Shown: one piece after another, positions 28,513-36,791 of the stretch
Numbering within the stretch: position 1 is the stretch's first letter
Layout: each line of letters opens with the position of its first letter
From: Chloroflexota bacterium
GTDB lineage: Bacteria > Chloroflexota > Anaerolineae > Promineifilales > Promineifilaceae
NCBI GenBank assembly: GCA_014584575.1
Contig: JACTMP010000013.1
Location: forward strand, 186,001-250,000
DNA length: 64,000 bases
Reading direction: 5' to 3'
Notes under the pieces: generated by a model
Databases searched by the model: none
Told to the model about the DNA's origin: nothing
Seen by the model: the letters and a program-made list of their open reading frames with translations, nothing else
Program-made: the position numbers and the translations under genes

Positions 28513-28672
28513 TACACCGTTAACAAAAAAACTAGATGTTCTCGTGTCATTCCGAGGAGTCTTCGACGAGGAATCTCTATCGTTTGTGCAGGAGTGGGAT
28601 TCCTCGCTCCGCAGACTCCGCTCGGAATGAAAGGTGAAGTATTAAAGATAAGAAGACTTATTCAACGGTGTA
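28513..28672. mobile_element. MITE-like element, family A, with TIRs and 5-bp target duplication
   Basis: The 160-bp element begins TACACCGTT and ends AACGGTGTA, exact 9-bp terminal inverted repeats. It is flanked on both sides by TTTAG (28508-28512 and 28673-28677), a likely target-site duplication. Inside, TGTCATTCCGAGGAGTCTTC is mirrored by CTCCGCTCGGAATGA. No coding capacity. Related cores lie at 18948-19071 and 48242-48329. Confidence 0.75.
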
Positions 28673-28700
28673 TTTAGTAATTGATTGAAGGAGGTTTGTC

Positions 28701-29414
28701 ATGGCACAAGCAGGTATTCACAGTATGGTGGGGGTGGCCGTTCGCAAATGGTCACCGGCGCGGCAATGGCTGGTGCTGGGCATTGTGTTGGGCAGTTTGC
28801 TGCCCGACGCCGATAACCTGGCGGTCGCCATCGCTACCGTAACCGGCAATTCCACGGAAGGGCTGCACCGCACGTTTACGCACAGCCTTTTCACGGCGGC
28901 AGCGATTGTCATTGTGTTTCAACTGATTGGCCGGGTGAGCAAACGGCCGTCCTGGGGCAACCTGGGTTTGGGTCTGGGCATTGGCGTGGCGCTCCACGCC
29001 CTGCTCGATCTGCTCATCTGGTTTGATGGGGTGCAGCTTTTTTGGCCGCTACCGTTGTGGGTCAATTTATGGGAAGGGGTGACGCCGCCGGAATGGTTTA
29101 GCAATTTGATGATGCCCATGGAGATGTTGTTTTTCGCCCTCTACTTTGGCGGGCTGATTGCGCTGGCGCAGCGGCAAGGTACGGATTTGGGCCGGGTGCG
29201 GTCGTTGAAGGTGTGGACGGCCGTGCAAACCATTCTCTTCCTCATCTTCCTGGCGCTGGTTTACACAATGGAAAGCGGCTTTATGACCATTTATGGGGCC
29301 GTCTACCTGTTGTCGTTGGGGCTGGCGGCCGTCATCACCGTGCGGATGCGCCAGACGATTGAGACGACAGCTATTAGCTCTGAAGGGCTTACGGAAGCCC
29401 TTCAAACTCGATAG
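28701..29414 (+). CDS. YdjM/DUF457-type inner-membrane metal-dependent hydrolase
   Basis: A 237-residue integral membrane protein with the metal-ligand pattern of the YdjM (LexA-regulated, DUF457) family: LLPDADN near 34-40, HRTFTHSLF near 56-64 and LHALLDLL near 96-103. About six membrane helices are visible. It has a strong GGAGG site 10 bases before the ATG and is followed 9 bases later by a PAP2 gene, indicating an operon. Lipid or phospholipid hydrolysis is a family-level guess. Confidence 0.82.
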   Translation: MAQAGIHSMVGVAVRKWSPARQWLVLGIVLGSLLPDADNLAVAIATVTGNSTEGLHRTFTHSLFTAAAIVIVFQLIGRVSKRPSWGNLGLGLGIGVALHALLDLLIWFDGVQLFWPLPLWVNLWEGVTPPEWFSNLMMPMEMLFFALYFGGLIALAQRQGTDLGRVRSLKVWTAVQTILFLIFLALVYTMESGFMTIYGAVYLLSLGLAAVITVRMRQTIETTAISSEGLTEALQTR

Positions 29415-29423
29415 GAGGACATC

Positions 29424-30338
29424 ATGGAACCGATTTATGAATTGCAACTGAAATGGATTGTTGCCTTGCAGCAACTACATGGGCCGATGATTGATGGCTT
29501 TTTTCGGGGCATCACGTTTATGGGCGAGGAGATGTTTTTCTTGCTGGCTATCCCCTTCCTCTTCTGGTCGGTGGATATGGTCATTGGCGCACGGGTGGGT
29601 ATTGCTTTTTTGTTATCAGCCTATCTCAATCCCGTGCTAAAGGATATTTTCCAGCAGCCACGGCCGTTTTTCCTCGACTCGTCTGTCAAATTGTCAGAAG
29701 CAACCGGGAGCGGTATGCCCAGCGGCCATGCGCAGACAAGTGTGATGGTCTGGGGAGTGCTGGCCTGGCAGGTGGGTAAAAAATGGTTCTGGGGCCTGGC
29801 CATTGCCTTCATGCTGCTGATTGGCTTCTCCCGCATCTTTCTCGGTGTGCATTTCCCGCATCAAGTGTTGGCCGGATGGATGGTGGGCATCGTCATTCTG
29901 GCTGCCTACCTGCTGCTTGATCCCCGTGTGGAACCGTGGCTGGGCGGATTGCCGCTGTGGCAGCAACTGGCGATTGCCTTCTTCGTGCCGGTGCTGATGG
30001 CGGTGGCTTTTCATGCGGATGATGCCGCGGTGTCGGCAACGGCCGTGATGGCCGGGTTTGGCTGTGGGCTGGCCATCGCGCGGCGATATGTCCCCTTCTC
30101 GGCCAGCGGTGCCTGGTGGCTGCGTTTGCTGCGCTATGTCATCGGCGCGGCCGTGATGATGGGCCTCTATCTGGGCTTGTCGGCCCTTTTTTCCGGGGTG
30201 GATGGCGACCTGTCTTACCTGTTCCGCTTTATTCGGTATGGGTTGTTGGGCATCTGGATCAGCCTGGGCGCACCCTGGTTGTTTGTGCAATTGCATCTGG
30301 CACAAAAACCGGCTGTTCCCCAGCCACAGGTGGCTTAA
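29424..30338 (+). CDS. PAP2-superfamily membrane phosphatase
   Basis: A 304-residue membrane phosphatase with the three PAP2 motifs: KDIFQQPRP (about 73-81), GMPSGHA (about 96-102) and SRIFLGVHFPHQ (about 134-145). The final motif normally reads SRxxxxxHxxxD; the Asp is replaced by Gln here, while the catalytic histidines are kept. The substrate is probably a lipid phosphate such as undecaprenyl pyrophosphate or phosphatidate. The gene follows the YdjM-type gene with a GGAGG ribosome binding site. Confidence 0.88.
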   Translation: MEPIYELQLKWIVALQQLHGPMIDGFFRGITFMGEEMFFLLAIPFLFWSVDMVIGARVGIAFLLSAYLNPVLKDIFQQPRPFFLDSSVKLSEATGSGMPSGHAQTSVMVWGVLAWQVGKKWFWGLAIAFMLLIGFSRIFLGVHFPHQVLAGWMVGIVILAAYLLLDPRVEPWLGGLPLWQQLAIAFFVPVLMAVAFHADDAAVSATAVMAGFGCGLAIARRYVPFSASGAWWLRLLRYVIGAAVMMGLYLGLSALFSGVDGDLSYLFRFIRYGLLGIWISLGAPWLFVQLHLAQKPAVPQPQVA

Positions 30339-30447
30339 TACAGGCCACTCTTCCTGAATGGAAATGGGGCGCGGACGAACGCCGATAACGCGGATTCAAT
30401 CTGCAACATCAGTGGGATCTGTGGTTTGTTTTTAGAGGGGTATTAAC

Positions 30448-31647
30448 GTGAGAATCGTGCTGATTAGCCAATCGTATCCTCCCATGATTAGCGGGGCGGC
30501 CATTGCGGTGCAGCAGTTGGCGCAAGGTCTGGCGGCCGATGGGCATGAGGTGTTGGTGCTGGCTGCCAGTGACAGAAGCCAATCATACACGGAAACGGCC
30601 GTACGGCTGCGTGTGCGGCGGCTGCCCTCTGTCCCTAATCCGGCGCGTGTTAATCAACGCTTTTTGGTCGCGCCGCTGCGCACCATGCGGCAGGCGGTTG
30701 CCGAATTTCAGCCGGACATGATTCATACACACGAGCCGTTGAGCCTGGGGCTGTGCGGGTTAAAGATCGCCCGCGAGAGGCAGTTACCGGTCATTCTCAC
30801 CCTGCATCAGTTGCCCTGGTTTCCGGCCATGTACCTGCCGCCGTGGCCGGGGCTGCGCGATGGGGTCACGGCCGTGCTGTGGCGATATGGCGGCTGGTTG
30901 GTACGGCAGTTCACGGCCGTGACCGTTCCCACCGCCATGATTGCCCAAATCGTTCAGGCGCACACAGGTTTCCGTCCCGTGCCCATTGCCAATGGGCTGG
31001 ACTTAGACAAATTTAACCGGCAAACGGCCGTCCCCGATGAACAGGAAAGGCTGTGCCAGAAATACGGGCTGGCCCCTCATATCCCGGTGGTCTTGCATGT
31101 GGGCCGCCTGGACAAAGACAAGCGTGTAGACCTGGTGCTGCGCGCCTTTGCCCAGGTGCCGGGGGACGCGCAGTTGCTGGTGGTGGGCGACGGCCGTTGT
31201 CGTCAATCCCTCATCCAATTGAGCCAGCAGTTGGGCATTGCCCAACGGACTGTTTTCCCCGGTTACGTCTGTGCGGATGGTGACTTGCCCGGCCTGTACC
31301 GGCTGGCCTCTGTTTTTTTAACCGCTTCCGAAGTGGAGACGTTTGCCCTGGTCGCACACGAGGCCATGGCTTGCGGCCTGCCGGTGGTGGCGGTGGCGGC
31401 GGCCTGTTTGCCGGAAATGATTGAACATGGCGTTCATGGTTTTCTGGCCCCGCCCGGTGACACTGCTGCTTTAGCCGATCATATCAACTGGCTCGTGCAA
31501 CATCCCCATGAAGCTGCCCAAATGGGCCAATCCTGCCGCCAAAAAACAGTGAAGTATGGCCTGGAGCAGGTTGTTTACAAGTATGAGCAATTGTATGGCG
31601 ACAGTGTGATGACTTTTCACAATCGGGCAAAAGTGGTTTTTGGCTAA
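30448..31647 (+). CDS. Glycosyltransferase family 4
   Basis: A 399-residue GT-B glycosyltransferase. The N-terminal domain starts MRIVLISQSYPPMISGAA. The C-terminal Rossmann domain carries VVLHVGRLDKDKRVDLVLRA (near 213-232) and the nucleotide-sugar site EVETFALVAHEAMACGLPVV (near 293-312), which includes the E-x7-E motif. It likely adds hexose to a lipid or polysaccharide acceptor. It lies downstream of the PAP2 gene, so a joint role in envelope glycolipid synthesis is possible. Confidence 0.88.
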   Translation: MRIVLISQSYPPMISGAAIAVQQLAQGLAADGHEVLVLAASDRSQSYTETAVRLRVRRLPSVPNPARVNQRFLVAPLRTMRQAVAEFQPDMIHTHEPLSLGLCGLKIARERQLPVILTLHQLPWFPAMYLPPWPGLRDGVTAVLWRYGGWLVRQFTAVTVPTAMIAQIVQAHTGFRPVPIANGLDLDKFNRQTAVPDEQERLCQKYGLAPHIPVVLHVGRLDKDKRVDLVLRAFAQVPGDAQLLVVGDGRCRQSLIQLSQQLGIAQRTVFPGYVCADGDLPGLYRLASVFLTASEVETFALVAHEAMACGLPVVAVAAACLPEMIEHGVHGFLAPPGDTAALADHINWLVQHPHEAAQMGQSCRQKTVKYGLEQVVYKYEQLYGDSVMTFHNRAKVVFG

Positions 31648-31687
31648 CCAAAGTGGAAGGGAAATAGTGCCAAAAGGAGTGATGGCA

Positions 31688-32380
31688 ATGAACGAGAAAC
31701 AAACATCTATAGACTGGAGATTTTGGCGGCGTTGGGTGCTGTTCAGCACAATAGGCTACGCCATTGGCGGTGTGTTAGGTCTGTGCATGTTCTTGTTCGG
31801 AGGGGCTATCGCTGGGCCATGGGTTGGATTTGCGATCGCAGGGGCTATCGCCGGAATAGCGGTAGGGTTAGCACAGTGGCCGGTTATTCACATGAAGGCT
31901 CCTTATGCCGAAAAATCGCTGTGGATGAAAGTGAACATAGTGGGAATGGCAATCAGTTGGATTATTCTCTGGTTGATTGTGACTATAGTCGGCGCAGATG
32001 AGGCTTATTCTGGATTCCTTTTTCTCGTGCTTCTCGTGCCAGGGATCATTTGGGGGTTGCTGTCTGCCGTAGCCCAGTGGGACGCCTTTGAAGGGCAAAT
32101 ACAGCACGCCGCAATTTGGTTCACCTTAAACAGCTTATGCGGACTGCTTGTTTTTGCCGTCGGTTTGATTTGGACATGGTTTCCCATTTGGACATGGTTT
32201 CCCATTGACGTCAGCGGTTATGACGTAACCATCTGGTTATTCATCGGCGCTATAAGCTCAATTATTTCCTGGCCCGCAGCCGGTCTTCTTTATGGATTAG
32301 TGACAGGGAGTCTTCTGACGTGGCTTATGCGTGAACCAAATCAGCCCGATGAGTTAAACGGACATGTGTTGGTAGGGTAA
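31688..32380 (+). CDS. MNEN-family multi-pass membrane protein, copy 1
   Basis: A 230-residue protein with about six membrane helices and no recognised domain. Family hallmarks are the start MNEKQTSIDWRFW, a central AISWIILW helix, a QHAAIWFTLNSLCGLLVF segment, and the end LNGHVLVG. AAAAGGAG precedes the start; the ATG at 31688 has better spacing than the one at 31682. Two further tandem copies follow and a truncated one lies at 26712. Its upstream neighbour is the glycosyltransferase. Confidence 0.75.
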   Translation: MNEKQTSIDWRFWRRWVLFSTIGYAIGGVLGLCMFLFGGAIAGPWVGFAIAGAIAGIAVGLAQWPVIHMKAPYAEKSLWMKVNIVGMAISWIILWLIVTIVGADEAYSGFLFLVLLVPGIIWGLLSAVAQWDAFEGQIQHAAIWFTLNSLCGLLVFAVGLIWTWFPIWTWFPIDVSGYDVTIWLFIGAISSIISWPAAGLLYGLVTGSLLTWLMREPNQPDELNGHVLVG

Positions 32381-32462
32381 CGGCCGTTGCCCACCCATAA
32401 TAATGGCGGAACTACAACGTCGTTTAGAGAGGATTTAGGAAAAATCCGAAGGGAGTGAGGCA

Positions 32463-33179
32463 ATGAACGAGAATCAGAAATCTTTAGACTGGAGATTTTG
32501 GCAGCAGTGGGTGCTGTTCAGCACATTAAGTTATGGTATTGGCGGTGTTTTGGGCTGGTGGACACTCCTTCTCATGGGGGTTCTCATGGGGACATTGCTT
32601 GTGTTTTTAGCTTATCCACAGCCCTATTCCTCTATAGTTATGGCAGGAGCAATGGCTCTTGGAGGGGCCGTAGCAGGAGCAATGGTGGGGCTGATGCAGT
32701 GGGAGGCTGTTCGGCTGAAGGCTCCTCCAGCGAACAAAAAGACCTGGATGAAATTGAACATTGTGGGAATGGCAATCAGTTGGACTCTTCTCTTCGGAAT
32801 CCTGGAAATCTTGACAGAGAGATTAGGGAAAGTAGGGATCTGGATAGACGGACCAACCGGATACACATTATTGAGCGTCATCGCGGCAGGAGGGCTGTGG
32901 GGGATACTGTTTGCGGCAAACATGTGGCACATCTTACATGGGCAAATAAAACACACTGCACTATGGTTCACCGTGAATAGTCTGTGTGGGATGCTTGTTT
33001 TTGCCATTGGCTGGATTTGGATTTGGATTCCCGATAACCCTTCCAGTAACGGAGACGAATACAGCGTACTTGCTCCGTTGGTGCTTCCTTCAATCCTGAC
33101 AATCATTCTATGGCCCATAGCTGGTTTGCTGTATGGGTTGATGACAGTTAGGTTAAACGAGCACGTATTGGTAGGGTAA
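32463..33179 (+). CDS. MNEN-family multi-pass membrane protein, copy 2
   Basis: A 238-residue paralogue of the preceding gene, with MNENQKSLDWRFW at the start and LNEHVLVG at the end. The intergenic DNA on either side is also duplicated: GGTAGGGTAACGGCCGTTGC at each stop and GAACTxCAACxTCGTTTAGA before each start. The duplication unit therefore includes leader and trailer, about 0.8 kb. Confidence 0.75.
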   Translation: MNENQKSLDWRFWQQWVLFSTLSYGIGGVLGWWTLLLMGVLMGTLLVFLAYPQPYSSIVMAGAMALGGAVAGAMVGLMQWEAVRLKAPPANKKTWMKLNIVGMAISWTLLFGILEILTERLGKVGIWIDGPTGYTLLSVIAAGGLWGILFAANMWHILHGQIKHTALWFTVNSLCGMLVFAIGWIWIWIPDNPSSNGDEYSVLAPLVLPSILTIILWPIAGLLYGLMTVRLNEHVLVG

Positions 33180-33290
33180 CGGCCGTTGCCCACCCACAAT
33201 AATCGCGGAACTGCAACATCGTTTAGAGAGGAATGATGACCCAGAACAATCGGTATGGGACTAGGAAAAGTGTCTCAAGGAGTCACAAAA

Positions 33291-34013
33291 ATGAACGAGA
33301 ATCGGGCATCTATAGATTGGAGATTTTGGCTATACTGGGTGTTGTTAAGCACAGTAGGCTATGGCGGTGTCTTTTTCATAGTCCTTTTTGTGGGGTCATC
33401 GTTTTATGTGCTTTTAGAATTCGTGGGGTTACCGCTCTATACGCCTTTAACTATGGTAACAACAATGGCTCTGGGAGGAGCCATGACTGGAACATGGGTA
33501 GGGCTGATGCAGTGGGAAGCTATTCGGTTGAAAGCTCCAAACGCCAATAAAAAGACGTGGATGATAGTGAACATTGTGGGAATGGCAATCAGTTGGGCCA
33601 TTCTCTTCGGAATCTTGATGGAGAAATTAGAAACCGGGATGGAGGAATCATCCGACTACATGATACTGAGCTTACTTGCAGCAGGAGGCTTGTGGGGGAT
33701 ACTGTCTGCTGCAATTCTGTGGCACACCTTATATGGGCAAATAAAGCATGCTGCAATCTGGTTTACCGTAAACGGCCTATGCGGGATAGTTATTTTTGTA
33801 GTCGGTTGGATTTGGATATGGATTCCCTTCAACGTCACTGGTCCCAAAGACGAGTTCAGCTCGCTTGCACCAATTGTACCTTTAGTCATATTAATGATTT
33901 CCTGGCCGATAGCCGGTTTTCTTTATGGGCTGATTACAGGAGCTCTTCTGACCTGGCTTATGCGTGAATCAGACCAGTCGGAGGGATTAAATGAGCATGT
34001 ACTGGTAGGGTAA
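33291..34013 (+). CDS. MNEN-family multi-pass membrane protein, copy 3
   Basis: A 240-residue paralogue. It shares DWRFW at residues 9-13, KAPNANKKTWM, NIVGMAISWAILFGI, WHTLYGQIKHAAIWFTVNGL and the terminal LNEHVLVG. CAAGGAGTCAC is the ribosome binding site. Base composition is visibly lower in G+C than the neighbouring enzymes, as in the other copies, which hints at separate ancestry for this gene family. Confidence 0.75.
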   Translation: MNENRASIDWRFWLYWVLLSTVGYGGVFFIVLFVGSSFYVLLEFVGLPLYTPLTMVTTMALGGAMTGTWVGLMQWEAIRLKAPNANKKTWMIVNIVGMAISWAILFGILMEKLETGMEESSDYMILSLLAAGGLWGILSAAILWHTLYGQIKHAAIWFTVNGLCGIVIFVVGWIWIWIPFNVTGPKDEFSSLAPIVPLVILMISWPIAGFLYGLITGALLTWLMRESDQSEGLNEHVLVG

Positions 34014-34124
34014 CGGCCGTTGCCCACCCTTTTAGGCCCTCACCGAGCGATTTTAAGCGTTACCGTCTGTTCTTCACATAGTTGGTTTTTTATGATGAAG
34101 TGGCAATGACATTTTGGAGGCGAA

Positions 34125-35189
34125 ATGATGGAACAACTAACCCAACTTTCCACAGCCGTTCAACCAGACCTGCTCATTGAAGCGGTGCAAAGTTATGGCG
34201 TCAATCGTGGGCGGGGCAATCTGGTGGGCATACAACCTTACATGACGGCCGTCCACTACGCCACGGCCGCCCAATTCCACACCCACCTGGATGGCTACCT
34301 GGCCGCCGCCCAGGCCGAAGGCTGGCTGCATGACAATACCATCGTCATCTTCCCCGAAAACATCGGTACCTGGATGCTGCTGGTCAACGAAAACAGCAGC
34401 ATCATTGAAGCCGAGACGATGGACAGCGCCAGCAAACGGATGGTAAGTCATCACCTGCCTCGCTTTTTGTGGACACTGCCTCAGGCCGCCGGGCGCAACC
34501 GGGCCGCCGGTGCTTTGTTCCGCATGAAGGCGCAGCAAATAGCGGTCGTCTATCAAGACACCTTCGCGCAACTGGCGGCCACCTATGGTGTGACCATAGT
34601 CGCCGGGTCTGTTTTTCTGCCGCAGCCAGAGTGGGGCAATGGCCGTCTGCACTGCACCCCCGGCCCATTACAAAATGTGTGCTGTGTGTTTGCGGGTGAC
34701 GGCCGTGCCCACACCGCCATCACCCGCAAAGTCCACCTGGTGCCCGATGAAGGCGCACTGCTGCAAGGCGGCCATCTGGCCGATCTGCCCGTTTATGACA
34801 CACTGGCGGGGCGGTTGGGCGTCCTCATCTGCGCCGATTCCTGGTATCCCGCCAGTTATGAAGCGTTGGCCGCCCAGGAAGTAGACATCATCGCCGTGCC
34901 CAACAACCAGGGCGGCTGGCACAAACCGTGGGGTGGCTACCTGACGCCGCCCATTCCCGATGATGTGGATATGGCCGACTACGGCCGTTTGACGGAGGAG
35001 GAGGCCTGGCTGAAATATGCCCTGGCGGGGCGAATGGGCGGGAGCGGGGCCAGGGTGGGGATGCAGGTGTTCTTTCACGGCCGCATGTGGGATCAGGTCA
35101 GTGAAGGGCAAAGCATTATTTTGAAGGAGAACCAACTGATTGAAGCGCCCGATGTGCCGGGCGCTGCGCTTATCAACGTCTGGTTGTAA
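34125..35189 (+). CDS. Carbon-nitrogen hydrolase (nitrilase superfamily)
   Basis: A 354-residue amidase or nitrilase-like enzyme. The catalytic triad can be read as Glu in IVIFPENIGTW (near 79), Lys in TRKVHLVPDEG (near 201) and Cys in LGVLICADSWYP (near 236). The substrate is unknown. It has a TTGGAGGCGAA site before ATGATG. A 15-bp hairpin (35199-35231) separates it from the transporter gene, which may import its substrate. Confidence 0.85.
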   Translation: MMEQLTQLSTAVQPDLLIEAVQSYGVNRGRGNLVGIQPYMTAVHYATAAQFHTHLDGYLAAAQAEGWLHDNTIVIFPENIGTWMLLVNENSSIIEAETMDSASKRMVSHHLPRFLWTLPQAAGRNRAAGALFRMKAQQIAVVYQDTFAQLAATYGVTIVAGSVFLPQPEWGNGRLHCTPGPLQNVCCVFAGDGRAHTAITRKVHLVPDEGALLQGGHLADLPVYDTLAGRLGVLICADSWYPASYEALAAQEVDIIAVPNNQGGWHKPWGGYLTPPIPDDVDMADYGRLTEEEAWLKYALAGRMGGSGARVGMQVFFHGRMWDQVSEGQSIILKENQLIEAPDVPGAALINVWL

Positions 35190-35198
35190 GGCGTAAAT

Positions 35199-35231
35199 AG
35201 ATTTGTCAAATCTCCAAGATTTGACAAATCT
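35199..35231. repeat. 15-bp stem hairpin between hydrolase and transporter
   Basis: AGATTTGTCAAATCT and AGATTTGACAAATCT are exact reverse complements around a CCA loop. There is no T-tract, and the next gene's GAGGAGG site follows, so partial termination or mRNA-end protection is possible. Confidence 0.6.
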
Positions 35232-35249
35232 CTCACGAGGAGGTTTACG

Positions 35250-36647
35250 ATGATCGCCACACATAATTTACCGGTTGAACAGGCGTCGCCACCGCCCAGA
35301 CTATCATTTGTGCGCAAGCTGGCCTACGGCGTGGGGGACGTCGGCCCGGCGCTGGTGGCCACCATTTCCGGCTTCTTCTTGAACGTCTTTTTGCTGGACG
35401 TGGCCGGTTTGGAGCCGTATCTGGCGGCCATTATTTTCCTTATTGTCAAAGTGTGGGACAGCCTTAACGATCCCATCATCGGCACCCTGACTGACCGCAC
35501 CAACACACGCTGGGGCCGGCGACGGCCGTGGCTGCTGTTTGGCGCGATCCCCTTTGGCCTGGCCTGGTTCCTGCAATGGCAGGTGCCCAGCCTGGGCACG
35601 GCCGGACTGTTCGTCTATTATCTGGTCGTCGCCCTGCTGCTAGACACATCACTCACCTGCGTCAACGTACCGTATACCGCCCTTACCCCGGAAATTGCGC
35701 CGGACTACAACGAACGCACCAGCCTGAACACGTTCCGCTTCAGCTTCTCCATTTTAGGCGGCATGTTTGCCCTGCTGTTCCATGACACCATCCTGAAATC
35801 CTTCCCCAATATCGCCACTGGCTACATGGTGAGCGCGGCCGTACTCGGCGCAGTCATCATCATCACCAACTGGATTACCTTTGCCGCCATCAAAGAAACC
35901 CATCAAAAGGTCGAAGATGAAGAAGAGCCAGGATTTATTGAAGGGTTCAAGATCGCGTTTGGCAATCGGCCGTTCATCATGGTCACCGGCATCTACCTCA
36001 TGTCCTGGTTAGCCATCCAATTCATCCAGGCCAACATGCTTTTTTACGTGCGTTACTGGATGAACGATGAAGACAACTTCATCTACCTGGCCATGTCCCT
36101 GCAAATCGCCATCTTCCTGTTCCTCATCGTCTGGGCCAAAGTGAGCGCCCGCATCGGCAAACGCCACGCCTACTTTTGCGGCGTCGCCCTGTGGATGTCG
36201 GTCATGGTGTTCATCTTCTTCATCCAGCCGGGGCAAATGATGTTATTAGGGGCGTTGGCGGTATTGGCCGGGGCCGGGGCCAGCGTGGCCTACCTGATTC
36301 CCTGGAGTATGCTGCCCGACGTGGTAGACGTGGACGAACTGAATACCGGCTTACGCCGCGAAGGGGTGTATTACGGCTTCTTTGTCTTCCTGCAAAAATT
36401 GGGCATTTCGCTGGGGCTGGCCTTCTCCAACCTGATTTTGCAACTGGTGAACTACATGCCGGCCACGCCCGGCGAACCATTGCCGGTGCAAAACGACACC
36501 GTGTTGCTGGCGTTCCGCCTTTTCATCAGCTTTGTGCCGGTGGTCATTCTGTTGCTCAGCCTGCCCATTGCCTACAAATACCCCATCACCCGGCAGCGCC
36601 ACGCCGAAATCCGCGCCGAACTGGCCGCCCGCAAACAAGGAGTATAA
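35250..36647 (+). CDS. GPH-family sugar:cation symporter (MelB-like MFS)
   Basis: A 465-residue transporter with about 12 membrane helices. The N-terminal KLAYGVGDVGPAL and DSLNDPIIGTLTDRTNTRWG are hallmarks of the glycoside-pentoside-hexuronide family (cation-site aspartates included), and ALTPEIAPDYNERTSLN follows in the loop before helix V. It likely imports a glycoside with Na+ or H+. The start follows CGAGGAGGTTTACG. A mannosidase lies 12 kb away but is not linked. Confidence 0.87.
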   Translation: MIATHNLPVEQASPPPRLSFVRKLAYGVGDVGPALVATISGFFLNVFLLDVAGLEPYLAAIIFLIVKVWDSLNDPIIGTLTDRTNTRWGRRRPWLLFGAIPFGLAWFLQWQVPSLGTAGLFVYYLVVALLLDTSLTCVNVPYTALTPEIAPDYNERTSLNTFRFSFSILGGMFALLFHDTILKSFPNIATGYMVSAAVLGAVIIITNWITFAAIKETHQKVEDEEEPGFIEGFKIAFGNRPFIMVTGIYLMSWLAIQFIQANMLFYVRYWMNDEDNFIYLAMSLQIAIFLFLIVWAKVSARIGKRHAYFCGVALWMSVMVFIFFIQPGQMMLLGALAVLAGAGASVAYLIPWSMLPDVVDVDELNTGLRREGVYYGFFVFLQKLGISLGLAFSNLILQLVNYMPATPGEPLPVQNDTVLLAFRLFISFVPVVILLLSLPIAYKYPITRQRHAEIRAELAARKQGV

Positions 36648-36791
36648 GTTGTGAGAAATTCAACTTCTCAGAAAAAGTTGAACTTCTTACCAGATAACAA
36701 GATACCAGAGGAAAGCGGGATTTATAGCGAGCATGAAAGGTAGCTGAATCTCTAAACCCAGTTCTCACATGAGCTACTAAGGGAGGTTCAA

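Noticed and set aside
30448-36647. Polysaccharide utilisation locus (glycosyltransferase, GPH transporter, mannosidase)
   Set aside because: The genes are scattered over 20 kb among unrelated genes and lack shared regulation or SusCD-like partners.
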